From Pseudoalteromonas sp. H105 (GTDB lineage: Bacteria; Pseudomonadota; Gammaproteobacteria; Enterobacterales; Alteromonadaceae): 64,000 bases of DNA. Position numbers and translations under genes: made by a program. The notes beneath the pieces were generated by a model. That model made no database searches. It had not been told where the DNA came from and was given only the letters and a program-made list of their open reading frames with translations. Positions 36,192-44,832 of this stretch are shown in pieces; within the stretch, counting starts at the first letter, position 1, and every line of letters begins with the position of its first letter. The stretch lies in contig NZ_LOFH01000015.1 of NCBI RefSeq assembly GCF_001469215.1, positions 1 to 64,000 of the forward strand. Direction: 5' to 3'.

Positions 36192-37244
36192 TTAAAAAGG
36201 GACAGGGAATTGCTGGTATACCTGCGTAATATCATCTAGCGTTTGTTCGCTGAGTTGAATATTAAATGCATCTATATTTTCTTTGAGTTGCGCCATGCTA
36301 GTGGCACCAATTATTGTTGACGCAACACCATCGACTTGATTACACCACGCAAGAGCGAGTTGTGCTGATGAAATACCAAGCTGGCTGGCTATTGCCATGT
36401 ACTGGTCGATTGCTTGCTCAGAGGCTTGGGTATTACGAAACAAGCCATTCCGTTGCGATATTGTCCAGCGGCTGCCAGTTGGGCGTGCACCATTTTGATA
36501 TTTGCCACTGAGCATGCCACCTGCCAAGGGAGACCACGGAAGGTACGCAACATCCTCATGAATACATTGCTCTATTAAGTAAGGCCAATCTTTGCCGTGA
36601 ATAAGGCTAAACTCGTTTTGAATAGACACCATACGTGGCAAGTTATGTTCATCACTTAGGCGTAAAAACTGGCTAATGCCCCAAGGCGTATCATCAGACA
36701 AACCGCAGTGTTTTATTTTTCCTGCTTTTACACAGTCATTTAACCCTTCAAGAATATCGAGCATACTTGCTGTGTGTTGAACTGTATTTGCATCACTAAA
36801 ACGAATTGTGCCAGGAAAATGACGGCCAAAGTGGGGCGTTGCACGGTTTGGCCAGTGCAGCTGGTATAAATCGATAACATCAGTTTTTAAACGTGCGAGT
36901 GAGTCCTCTACAGCATTGATAACAGATTGACGTGTTATATCGCCACCTTCTCTTACCCAAGGTAAACCATTTCCCGCAATTTTAGTTGCAATAACAACAT
37001 CATTACGTTTATTTTTATTGCGCGATAACCAATCGCCAATGATCGCTTCTGTTTTGCCGTACGTGTCAGCGGATGGCGGCACGGCGTACATCTCTGCGGT
37101 ATCAATAAAGTTAACACCATTAGCCAATGCATAGGCTATTTGTTCATCAGCATCAGCTTGTGTATTTTGCAGGCCCCAAGTCATACTTCCCAAACATACG
37201 CGAGAAACATTGACTCCACTTTTACCTAATGGGCTGTATAACAT
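36192..37244 (-). CDS. Tas-like NADP(H)-dependent aldo/keto reductase
   Basis: A 350-residue TIM-barrel oxidoreductase close in length to E. coli Tas (346). The opening SPLGKSGVNVSRVCLGSMTWGLQN, the GVNFIDTAEMYAVPPSADTYGKTEAIIGDWL segment with the catalytic Asp and Tyr, the Lys in VVIATKIAG and the His in DLYQLHWPNR are all in place. It reduces carbonyl groups with NADPH; the natural substrate is unknown. The thioesterase gene lies 11 bases upstream on the same strand, so the two are probably cotranscribed. Confidence 0.9.
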   Translation of the reverse strand: MLYSPLGKSGVNVSRVCLGSMTWGLQNTQADADEQIAYALANGVNFIDTAEMYAVPPSADTYGKTEAIIGDWLSRNKNKRNDVVIATKIAGNGLPWVREGGDITRQSVINAVEDSLARLKTDVIDLYQLHWPNRATPHFGRHFPGTIRFSDANTVQHTASMLDILEGLNDCVKAGKIKHCGLSDDTPWGISQFLRLSDEHNLPRMVSIQNEFSLIHGKDWPYLIEQCIHEDVAYLPWSPLAGGMLSGKYQNGARPTGSRWTISQRNGLFRNTQASEQAIDQYMAIASQLGISSAQLALAWCNQVDGVASTIIGATSMAQLKENIDAFNIQLSEQTLDDITQVYQQFPVPF

Positions 37245-37255
37245 GGCTATTCCTT

Positions 37256-37684
37256 TTATTCTTGCAAGTAAGTTTTGAGCGCCTCAATGAGAGGCTCATT
37301 TAAGGTGGCTTTTTTACCGGTTTTAAAATTAAACATAACAACTTGCGATGAGCCAATGGTCGTTATGGCATTTTGTTGCTGGCTAAAAACAGTGTAGTGC
37401 ATCATAAAACGATCAGCTTGAATATCACTGATTGTCACGCCAACGAGTACGGTGTCGGGAAATGTCACAGGGCGTTTGTAGCGGGCATTATTTTCACTGA
37501 TCACCGGGCCTACTCCGGTGGTTTGTAAGTCTTCGAGTAGATTTACTTGATTAAAAAAGTCAATGCGAGCGGTTTCAAAGTAACGAAAATATACCACGTT
37601 GTTGACGTGTTGCAGGGCGTCCATTTCACCCCACGCTACATTTATTTTAGTGTGGATAGGGTATTGTTCCATAAACGATTGCAT
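37256..37684 (-). CDS. acyl-CoA thioesterase, 4HBT/YbgC-FadM type
   Basis: A 142-residue hot-dog fold protein. NVAWGEMDALQHVNNVVYFRYFETARIDFF carries the conserved Asp-x-x-x-His-VNN pattern of the 4-hydroxybenzoyl-CoA thioesterase family. It should cleave acyl-CoA or acyl-ACP thioesters in the cytoplasm. ATG 37684 has a short GAG upstream; ATG 37672 is an alternative four codons later. It is the first gene of a pair with the aldo/keto reductase. Confidence 0.88.
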   Translation of the reverse strand: MQSFMEQYPIHTKINVAWGEMDALQHVNNVVYFRYFETARIDFFNQVNLLEDLQTTGVGPVISENNARYKRPVTFPDTVLVGVTISDIQADRFMMHYTVFSQQQNAITTIGSSQVVMFNFKTGKKATLNEPLIEALKTYLQE

Positions 37685-37876
37685 AGCAAAGCTCTATTAA
37701 TTTAAAGAGTCGTTAGGTTAGCAACATGACGCTTTCAGCTCAAGAAAATAAACAACTTCACCTACAGCTGTGCTGTTTTAAGCGTGATGTTGTTCAGTGT
37801 TTGTGTGCTATGTAATGGGAAATATTTCAGTGTAAAATACACTCCTTGCTAATCAGCAAAACTTAATCAATAATAG

Positions 37877-37892
37877 CTGTTCATATATACAG
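37877..37892 (+). promoter_or_regulatory. LexA (SOS) box of dinB
   Basis: CTGTTCATATATACAG has the invariant CTGT-N8-ACAG layout and an alternating AT core, differing from the E. coli consensus at two core positions. It ends 16 bases before the dinB ATG, where LexA would block transcription. Confidence 0.85.
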
Positions 37893-37908
37893 TTGTTTGG
37901 TTTGGGGA

Positions 37909-38961
37909 ATGAAAAAGTTTATTCATATCGACATGGATTGCTTTTATGCAGCCGTTGAGATGCGCGATAATCCATCACTTGCGAATGTTCCCTTAGCGAT
38001 AGGGGGGAAGAGTCGACGAGGTGTACTCTCCACCGCTAATTATATTGCTAGACAATATGGTGTGCGCTCGGCAATGTCGAACTACCATGCTAAACAACTA
38101 TGCCCTGACTTAGTGATCGTGCCAGGGCGCATGCATGTTTACAAAGAAGTATCTCAACAAATTCGCGCGATTTTCCAAGATTATACACACCTAATAGAAC
38201 CTCTTTCATTAGACGAAGCCTACCTTGATGTGACCGATAGCAGCGCATGCAAAGGCAGTGCAACCTTAATAGCGCAGCAAATTAGAGCCGATATATTTGC
38301 AACAACCGGACTCACCGCGTCTGCGGGTATTGCACCGATTAAGTTTATTGCCAAGATAGCCAGTGATGAAAATAAGCCTAATGGCCAATGTGTTGTGCTA
38401 CCAGAAAATGTAGATGACTTTTTAGCAACCTTACCACTAGGTAAAATACCGGGAGTTGGGAAAGTCACACTGGAAAAGCTTAATTTAAAGGGGTTGTATA
38501 CCGGTGCCGATGTATGCGAAAAGGGAGTTAATTGGATGCAGCAGCATGTGGGTAACTTTGGTGTATCGCTTTATCAAAAATGTGCGGGGTTACATATTGG
38601 CACAGTATCAACAGAGAGAGTAAGAAAATCGCTGAGTGTAGAGCACACCTATGAATACAATAAAACCAGTCTACAAGAATGCTTAGATCAATTACCTGCT
38701 TTATTAGAAGAGCTCACTCGACGGTTGGCCAAGCAGCAGTTAGCTCAGCGGATAAATAAATTAAGCGTTAAAGTAAAGTTTGCTAATTTTGTGGTGACAT
38801 CCGCGGATCAAAGTGCACACCAACTCAACTCGGTTATATTAAGCGAGCTACTAACCAAAGCATATCAACGCGGTAATCAGCAACCTGTTCGTTTATTAGG
38901 TATTGGTGTTGGTATAAAAAGTGAGCCACAACAGCACCTTCAATTAAGTATATTAGACTAA
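37909..38961 (+). CDS. dinB: DNA polymerase IV (Y-family, translesion)
   Basis: A 350-residue polymerase, almost the same length as E. coli DinB (351). It begins KKFIHIDMDCFYAAVEMRDNP with the first metal-binding Asp and steric-gate Phe-Tyr, and has EPLSLDEAYLDVT with the second acidic pair. The helix-hairpin-helix KIPGVGKVTLEKL and the little-finger region follow. The C-terminus, LGIGVGIKSEPQQHLQLSILD, resembles a beta-clamp-binding tail. ATG 37909 fits the family start, while the frame reaches TTG 37897. A LexA box lies just upstream, so it should be induced by DNA damage. Confidence 0.96.
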   Translation: MKKFIHIDMDCFYAAVEMRDNPSLANVPLAIGGKSRRGVLSTANYIARQYGVRSAMSNYHAKQLCPDLVIVPGRMHVYKEVSQQIRAIFQDYTHLIEPLSLDEAYLDVTDSSACKGSATLIAQQIRADIFATTGLTASAGIAPIKFIAKIASDENKPNGQCVVLPENVDDFLATLPLGKIPGVGKVTLEKLNLKGLYTGADVCEKGVNWMQQHVGNFGVSLYQKCAGLHIGTVSTERVRKSLSVEHTYEYNKTSLQECLDQLPALLEELTRRLAKQQLAQRINKLSVKVKFANFVVTSADQSAHQLNSVILSELLTKAYQRGNQQPVRLLGIGVGIKSEPQQHLQLSILD

Positions 38962-39013
38962 AGGTTTAGAGTCAGCGTGACTCAATTATTGTTAGTGTAT
39001 AAATTGAACATAC

Positions 39014-39157
39014 TTATACTTGTGTCGCTTCAAAATATTCAGGTTGAGAGCGCCAAAAACTGGGAATACGTATTGCTACGAGTGAGTGGTCACCTGCCTT
39101 TTTAAAGTAATCAATACAATTAGGTAACGTGTTTTTTAACCGTATATAACTGATTTG
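39014..39157 (-). pseudogene. possible gene remnant (47 codons)
   Basis: In the 314-base gap before the CstA-type gene, the minus strand is open for 47 codons with natural-looking composition (contains DYFKKAGDHSLVAIRIPSFW and RSQPEYFEATQV before the stop) but lacks a usual start codon. It could be the 3' end of a lost gene. I recognise no family. The remainder of the gap holds a small palindrome GAGTCA/TGACTC at 38969-38983 after dinB. Confidence 0.25.
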
Positions 39158-39275
39158 CTAATGGGAAGGATGATTGTCTTTTTAATTTGCTTGTCAAAAT
39201 AACGTGTTGCACTCAACCTTGTTTGTATTTTGTGCGCACACGGGTATATCAATTTTAATTATAAGAGAGAATGCT

Positions 39276-40958
39276 ATGCAATCAGTTGTAATTGTACTAC
39301 TGGGTATGGTTGGAATGCTTTTTGGTTGGTTTGTTTACTCAAAATTTATCGCCGAAAAGATTTTCAAGATGGATGACAACTTTGTCACACCCGCTCATGA
39401 GTTAGAAGATGGTGTGGATTATGTGCCAACAAACAAAGTGGTTCTATGGGGACATCACTTTACCTCTGTGGCAGGGGCTGCACCAATTGTAGGGCCTGCA
39501 ATTGCCGTTTACTGGGGCTGGGTACCTGCCGTACTGTGGGTTGTATTTGGTACTATATTTTTTGCCGGTGTACATGACATGGGCGCTTTATGGGCAAGTG
39601 CGCGCAATAAAGGTAAATCCATGGGGGCACTCTCAGAATCGGTTATAGGCAAACGTACTCGGGCTTTGTTTATGATTGTTGTTTTCCTTGTTTTGTTAAT
39701 GGTTAATGCCGTATTTGGAGTGGTCATAGCAAAGTCGTTTATTAATAGCCCAAATGCGGTATTTCCTGCGTGGTCAGCTATCGTAGTCGCACTTGTTATA
39801 GGTCAACTTCTGCGTAAAAAAGTATCGCTTATCCCGCTATGTTTTATTGGGGTAGGGATCTTGTATTACACCATTTATCTGGGCAGCAGTATGCCAATTA
39901 TGTTACCGGATGAACTATTTGGTTTATCTGCAAACGCAAACTGGATAATCATTTTATTTGTTTACGCAGCCATTGCGTCTTTGTTACCCGTTTGGATGTT
40001 ACTGCAACCCCGTGACTTTATTAACGGCATGCAATTGCTGGTGGGGCTAGTGCTTTTATATGGCGCTGTATTTGTTTCAATGCCTGATATCACTGCACCT
40101 GCATTTAATACGCAAACAGCCCTCGATACCCCAAGTATTATCCCGTTGTTGTTTGTGACAATAGCCTGTGGTGCGGTTTCTGGATTCCATGGCATAGTGT
40201 CATCAGGGACGAGTTCTAAACAATTAAACAAAGAAACTGATGGTCGCTTTGTAGGTTACTTAGGTGCCGTTGGCGAGGGAATGCTTGCATTAATTACACT
40301 GGTTGCGGTAAGTGGTGCTGCATTAGCTGTATCACCTGAAGAGTGGCATGAAATATATAGCCATTTGGGTGCGGGCAGCGTTGGGGCCTTTGTTAATGGC
40401 GGCGCTAATTTGATTGAAAGTGGTTGGGGGATATCCAATGAAATTGCCTCCACACTGCTTGCGGTTATGGTAGTGTTATTTGCAGGCACGACGATGGATT
40501 CAGGTGTTCGTTTGCAGCGCTATATTATCCAAGAGTGGGGTGATATCTATAACATTAAAGTAATTAAAAATGGTGTGATAGCAACTTTAATTGCGGTATT
40601 AAGTTGCCTATTGTTGGCGTTTGGTGCGGGTGGTGCTAGCGGCAGCGGTGGAATGATTATATGGCCTCTGTTTGGATCAACGAATCAAATATTAGCAAGT
40701 TTAACTTTATTGGTTATCTCTGTGATATTGATTAAAGCTAACCGTCCTGCGCGATATACGCTGATCCCAATGAGCTTTGTATTAGTGATGGCATTCTTCG
40801 CGGGTGTGATTAAGTTAGGCGAATATTACCAGCAAGGCAATTGGTTACTGGTGATACTTGATGTTGTCGTGCTAGTAATTAGTGTATTGGTGATGCTTGA
40901 AGCATGGTCCGTTATTGCTAAACACCGCCGCGAAAACGCACTCAAACCTAGCGAGTAG
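39276..40958 (+). CDS. CstA/BtsT-family carbon starvation carrier
   Basis: A 560-residue membrane protein with about 14-16 segments. LWGHHFTSVAGAAPIVGPAIAVYWGW and FFAGVHDMGALWASARNKGKSMGAL are hallmark CstA sequences, as is FHGIVSSGTSSKQL. It is shorter than E. coli CstA (701), matching the compact subgroup. Known members import pyruvate or peptides when carbon is scarce. ATG 39276 has GAGAGA upstream; the frame runs back to TTG 39204. An M17 aminopeptidase gene follows after a structured 124-base gap, which would suit peptide use. Confidence 0.9.
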   Translation: MQSVVIVLLGMVGMLFGWFVYSKFIAEKIFKMDDNFVTPAHELEDGVDYVPTNKVVLWGHHFTSVAGAAPIVGPAIAVYWGWVPAVLWVVFGTIFFAGVHDMGALWASARNKGKSMGALSESVIGKRTRALFMIVVFLVLLMVNAVFGVVIAKSFINSPNAVFPAWSAIVVALVIGQLLRKKVSLIPLCFIGVGILYYTIYLGSSMPIMLPDELFGLSANANWIIILFVYAAIASLLPVWMLLQPRDFINGMQLLVGLVLLYGAVFVSMPDITAPAFNTQTALDTPSIIPLLFVTIACGAVSGFHGIVSSGTSSKQLNKETDGRFVGYLGAVGEGMLALITLVAVSGAALAVSPEEWHEIYSHLGAGSVGAFVNGGANLIESGWGISNEIASTLLAVMVVLFAGTTMDSGVRLQRYIIQEWGDIYNIKVIKNGVIATLIAVLSCLLLAFGAGGASGSGGMIIWPLFGSTNQILASLTLLVISVILIKANRPARYTLIPMSFVLVMAFFAGVIKLGEYYQQGNWLLVILDVVVLVISVLVMLEAWSVIAKHRRENALKPSE

Positions 40959-40986
40959 CAGGTAGTTTAAGCTGTAAAACTTACTT

Positions 40987-41021
40987 GCCAGTAATGTGTT
41001 AACTCATCTCACATTGCTGGC
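40987..41021 (+). terminator. stem-loop after the CstA-type gene
   Basis: GCCAGTAATGTG (40987-40998) pairs with CACATTGCTGGC (41010-41021) with one G-U pair and an 11-base loop. No T run follows, so it may process or partly terminate the message ahead of the next hairpin. Confidence 0.45.
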
Positions 41022-41046
41022 AATGGCTATATAAATAAATGATAAT

Positions 41047-41082
41047 AAGGTCCTAAGCTTTTTGACAACAGGACCTTTTTTT
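41047..41082 (+). promoter_or_regulatory. terminator-like hairpin covering the aminopeptidase ribosome site
   Basis: AAGGTCC (41047-41053) pairs with GGACCTT (41071-41077), and seven T (41076-41082) run directly up to the ATG at 41083. AGGA of the 3' arm (41070-41073) is the only good Shine-Dalgarno sequence, 9 bases before the ATG. The structure could end transcription from the CstA-type gene, hide the ribosome site, or both. Confidence 0.6.
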
Positions 41083-42606
41083 ATGGCATACCCCCATGCA
41101 GTTGTGGCCCCGCAATTAGATAACGCTAAACATGATGCGCTTATTATTATTGCTGATGACTTTTCTGAACTAGACGATCCTAATTTGAGCAAAGCAATTA
41201 AAGCTCAAATGGCCGTTGATGCCCGCATAGGTAAACAAGTAACACTCCTTGTCGTTGACTCTAAACGCGTAATTTTAGCACCAACGGGTCCTTTAAACCG
41301 TGATTACGATGATGTACGTCGTTATTTTGATGCAGCAAAATTGGCTATCAATGAAGCAAAAGCGTCTGGTAGTAAAAAGCCTGCGATTTTCCTTCCTCAG
41401 GCAAGCCAAGATTCTCGTTATCAATATGCGTTAGAAGTTGCATACTTAGGTGCTTGTCAAGCATTGTGGCAACCGCTTGAAGCCCGTGAGCACCACGGTG
41501 AAGGTATTGAGCCTATTACACAAATTGCGCTATTTGGTGCCACAGAAGAAACCATTAAAGCCGTTAATGCGATTGCTGCAGGGCAGTACGCAGCACGTGA
41601 TTTATGTGGTACTGAACCTGAGCGTATGGCACCGCCACGTTTTGCCGATTATTGCGTTGATTTATTTAAAGACTCTAACGTAAATGTTGAAGTAATCTCA
41701 GACATTGCAGCAATTGATAAAGATTACCCAATGATGAGCACAGTAGCGCGTGCATCGTATGCGGTAGAGCGCCATCATCCACGTGTTGTAAAACTTGAAT
41801 ATACCCCAGAGGGCGAAGTTACCCGCACGTTAATGTTTGTCGGTAAAGGGTTGGTTTACGATACGGGTGGTGCAGATTTGAAAGTTGGCGGCTACATGGC
41901 TGGCATGAGCCGCGATAAAGGCGGTGCAGCCTCGGTTGCGGGCTTTATGAAGTCAGTGGCTGACTTTCAACCAAAAGGCGTTAAAGTTATTGCCTTTTTA
42001 GCTGTGGTTCGCAACTCTATTGGTTCAGATTGTTTTGTACCCGATGAAATTATTACCAGCCGTGAAGGTGTTCGCGTTCGTATTGGTAATACTGATGCAG
42101 AAGGGCGTTTAGCAATGGGCGATTTATTGAGTGAGATGAAAGATCTCGCTAAAAATGAGGTTAACCCAGAGCTTTTCACTGTTGCAACATTAACTGGTCA
42201 TGCCGCTCGTGCGATGGGGCCTTACAGTGCTTATGTTGAAAATGGCCCTGCACGTCTTGCTAATGTATCTCGTAAATTGGCCGATTGCGGTGATTTATGG
42301 GCTGATGGCGCTGAAGTATCGCGTAGCCGCCGTGAAGATTATGACTTTGTTAAACCACGTACCTTGGCCGATGATGTACTATCAAGTAATAACGCAGCGT
42401 CTGCGGTAACTGCCCGAGGACATCAGTTCCCAATGGCGTTTCTAGCCATTGTTGGCGGATTGGATAAGCATGGCAGTGAATCTGCGCACCCAATTCCTTA
42501 TATCCATATGGATATTGCTGGAAGTGGTGTCGAAGGCGGGGATTGGCAGCACGGTAAGCCGACAGCTGCAGGTTTAAGTAGCTTGTTCGCTCGTTACTGT
42601 TTGTAA
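41083..42606 (+). CDS. M17-family leucyl aminopeptidase
   Basis: A 507-residue cytosolic peptidase. ATG 41083 is preferred because AGGA lies 9 bases upstream; TTG 41062 is inside the hairpin loop. The catalytic domain carries GKGLVYDTGGADLKVGGYMAGMSRDKGGAASV with metal ligands and active Lys, and the family signature NTDAEGRL. The sequence differs from E. coli PepA (MSRDKGG in place of MKYDMCG), so it belongs to a side branch of M17. It should remove N-terminal residues from peptides using two metal ions. Its place after a CstA-type carrier suggests breakdown of imported peptides. The hairpin leader hints at regulated expression. Confidence 0.92.
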   Translation: MAYPHAVVAPQLDNAKHDALIIIADDFSELDDPNLSKAIKAQMAVDARIGKQVTLLVVDSKRVILAPTGPLNRDYDDVRRYFDAAKLAINEAKASGSKKPAIFLPQASQDSRYQYALEVAYLGACQALWQPLEAREHHGEGIEPITQIALFGATEETIKAVNAIAAGQYAARDLCGTEPERMAPPRFADYCVDLFKDSNVNVEVISDIAAIDKDYPMMSTVARASYAVERHHPRVVKLEYTPEGEVTRTLMFVGKGLVYDTGGADLKVGGYMAGMSRDKGGAASVAGFMKSVADFQPKGVKVIAFLAVVRNSIGSDCFVPDEIITSREGVRVRIGNTDAEGRLAMGDLLSEMKDLAKNEVNPELFTVATLTGHAARAMGPYSAYVENGPARLANVSRKLADCGDLWADGAEVSRSRREDYDFVKPRTLADDVLSSNNAASAVTARGHQFPMAFLAIVGGLDKHGSESAHPIPYIHMDIAGSGVEGGDWQHGKPTAAGLSSLFARYCL

Positions 42607-42622
42607 TCTAAATGCTAAATAA

Positions 42623-42758
42623 CCTGAGCGCTGGATAATAAATCTATCTCCAGCGACTACTTTTAACGCTAACTGCGTTGAATTTACTTGCAATAGACCA
42701 GCTATTGACGCGTAAATTCGCCTTGTTATTGCTAAAAGTCTTCGGCTGGAGACTCAGG
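42623..42758. repeat. 136-bp nested palindromic element
   Basis: Outer arms CCTGAG (42623-42628) and CTCAGG (42753-42758) enclose further pairs: TCTCCAGC (42647-42654) with GCTGGAGA (42745-42752), GACT-ac-TTTTA (42655-42665) with TAAAAGTC (42733-42740), GAATTTAC (42680-42687) with GTAAATTC (42712-42719), and CAATAG (42691-42696) with CTATTG (42702-42707). Side hairpins CGCTGGA/TCCAGCG (42629-42655) and AACGC/GCGTT (42665-42679) also form. It looks like a REP/MITE-type dispersed element; only one copy is in the window. Confidence 0.75.
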
Positions 42759-42820
42759 GAAAAATTTGTAATTTAATATCAAAATATTATTAATATCTTA
42801 ACCAGAGTTCAGGTTAAATA

Positions 42821-42857
42821 AAAAGCCCCGCTAATTAACATGGCGGGGCTTTTTTTT
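42821..42857. terminator. strong bidirectional terminator
   Basis: AAAAGCCCCGC (42821-42831) and GCGGGGCTTTT (42843-42853) form a GC-rich perfect stem with an 11-base loop, flanked by A and T runs. It serves the convergent aminopeptidase and chemoreceptor genes. Confidence 0.95.
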
Positions 42858-42868
42858 GCTTGGGGTTT

Positions 42869-44506
42869 TTAATCCAATTTGAAGCGGTTTACTACGTCAT
42901 TTAGTTCTTGGCTGCTGTGCTTTAAATTATCACTCGCATCAGATAATTGAGCTGTATTCTCTAGGGATTGTTCTGTTGATTGTGATAACTCGTTAATGCG
43001 TAAATTAACCTCATTCGCTGCGCTTGATTGTTGTTCCGTTGCACGTGCTATTTGGCTATTCATATCGGTAATAACCGTGACAAGACGCTCAATTTCAGAG
43101 AGTGAGCTGTTAGCCGTGCCGACTTGTTCAACTGTACTACTAGATAGTTGTTGGCTTGCTGTTACTGCATCAACAGCCGCCTGCGCGCCTTTTTGTAGTT
43201 TGGCTATCATGGCCTGAATTTCGTCGGTGCTCTTACCTGTTCTACTTGCAAGCGTTCGAACTTCATCAGCAACAACAGCAAAGCCTCGACCTTGCTCGCC
43301 CGCTCTCGCTGCCTCTATTGCTGCGTTTAATGCGAGTAAATTTGTTTGTTCTGCAATGCCGCGGATCACATCGAGTACAGAGCCTATGTTGTTACTTTCT
43401 TGTGCTAAATCAGCGGTCACTTGGCTAACTGTTTCGATATGATGCGACAGCGTTTCAATAGCTTTTATTGTTTGCGCTACCACGTTTTTACTATCCGAGG
43501 CGTTACCTGCTGCCTCTGCTGCGGCACGTTCTGCGGCTTCAGCATTGCGACTCACATCGTGTATTTGGTCGGTCATTTGCGCCATAGCGGTTGCCACTTG
43601 TGTTGAACTGTCATTTTGTAATTCGATGAATGACAGATTCGTTTTGCTCGCGTCGTCAATACTATGCGCATATTGGTTAACATTATTGGCGCTTTGAGCT
43701 ACATGCTTGAGTGATTCACGCATTTTATTTGTATATAAATTAAAGTAACGCGAAAGCCGAGATACTTCATCATTACCCTGCTCATCAAGTGTTTGAGTTA
43801 AATCGCCTTCACCCTGCGAGATATCTTTCATCATATTAGCAGCAAGCTTTGTGGGTAATAAAATACTGCGAGCAATTAAATAACTAAGCCCAATTAACAG
43901 TAAAATGATCACGGTTGCATTAATAATGACTAAGTTGCGAAGGTGTGCAAAAGCTTCATCTATGGTGTCAATATAAACACCAGAACCAACAATCATTTGC
44001 CAAGGAGTAAAGCCCTTTACGTAGGCTATTTTATCAACGGGTTTATCTTTTCCTGGTTTAGGCCATTTGTAAGGAATAATTCCCTCGTTTTGTTTTTTAA
44101 CAAGGTTAACCATATCAACAAACAGCAATACGCCATCAGGGTCTTTTGTACCGCTTAGCGATTTGCCGACAAGATTTGGCTTGAAAGGGTGCATGATCAT
44201 TGTCGGCGCGAAGTCATTAATCCAAAAGTAGTTATCATCATCATAGCGCATGGCTTTTATTGTATTGAGCGCTTCTTTTTTGGCTTGATCCTCGCTCATT
44301 TCACTACTTTGTTGCAACTCATAAAAATGAGTCAGAATACTGTGTGCAGACTCAACGAGGTTTTTAGTTTTTGTGTGCTGCTCATTTTTTAGTGAATCAT
44401 ATTGCTGAGTTAATGTAGTAACACTTAACAGCATTAATCCAATGACAACAACGCATACTAAAAGCGCTAATCGTTGAAATATTGTAAATTGACGAAGGTA
44501 CGACAT
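42869..44506 (-). CDS. methyl-accepting chemotaxis protein with single Cache domain
   Basis: A 545-residue chemoreceptor. A first membrane segment (about 12-32) and a second (about 190-212) bracket a periplasmic sCache_2-type domain with [25 protein letters not shown] and [22 protein letters not shown] follows (about 213-265), then the signalling domain with the hairpin tip [37 protein letters not shown]. No C-terminal pentapeptide for CheR tethering is visible. Such sCache_2 sensors often bind small carboxylates; the ligand here is unknown. It should bias swimming through CheA. It stands alone, convergent with the aminopeptidase gene. Confidence 0.95.
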   Translation of the reverse strand: MSYLRQFTIFQRLALLVCVVVIGLMLLSVTTLTQQYDSLKNEQHTKTKNLVESAHSILTHFYELQQSSEMSEDQAKKEALNTIKAMRYDDDNYFWINDFAPTMIMHPFKPNLVGKSLSGTKDPDGVLLFVDMVNLVKKQNEGIIPYKWPKPGKDKPVDKIAYVKGFTPWQMIVGSGVYIDTIDEAFAHLRNLVIINATVIILLLIGLSYLIARSILLPTKLAANMMKDISQGEGDLTQTLDEQGNDEVSRLSRYFNLYTNKMRESLKHVAQSANNVNQYAHSIDDASKTNLSFIELQNDSSTQVATAMAQMTDQIHDVSRNAEAAERAAAEAAGNASDSKNVVAQTIKAIETLSHHIETVSQVTADLAQESNNIGSVLDVIRGIAEQTNLLALNAAIEAARAGEQGRGFAVVADEVRTLASRTGKSTDEIQAMIAKLQKGAQAAVDAVTASQQLSSSTVEQVGTANSSLSEIERLVTVITDMNSQIARATEQQSSAANEVNLRINELSQSTEQSLENTAQLSDASDNLKHSSQELNDVVNRFKLD

Positions 44507-44777
44507 AGCTGTATCTCAAGTAAGTAATGTGTTGAAGGTTAAGTTTATGTTCTTGTGACTAATTCCTGATATTGACAGTCAGTACTTAGGTGATCACACA
44601 CAACATGCTTTAAAGGTTGCATTTAATGCAAAAAACCTCGAGCGCGTGCTCATTATGTTTATGTGTTATGGGTATACACTCTGATATAAGTGTAGTAAAA
44701 AAAGGTAATATATCTAGGTGTTTGCTGCCTATTTATGAGCTTAAATTTCACTTTGCGCAGTATTAGTTAACACAAAA
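44507..44777. other. gap upstream of the chemoreceptor gene
   Basis: With the following terminator this makes a 326-base stretch without a gene. The only structure is a palindrome TTGCAT/ATGCAA near 44617-44631. The chemoreceptor promoter should lie here but is not clear to me. Confidence 0.4.
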
Positions 44778-44804
44778 AAAGGCTGATTTTTGCAATCAGC
44801 CTTT
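44778..44804 (-). terminator. rho-independent terminator of the DPP-IV gene
   Basis: AAAGGCTGAT (44778-44787) and ATCAGCCTTT (44795-44804) form a 10-base stem. Read on the minus strand it ends in a run of seven T, 29 bases after the peptidase stop. Confidence 0.9.
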
Positions 44805-44832
44805 AGTCTAAACTTGATGTCATTTAATGGAT

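Noticed and set aside
42623-42758. Integron attC site
   Set aside because: Length and folding are similar, but I see no flanking GTTRRRY-type core sites, no integrase and no cassette array.
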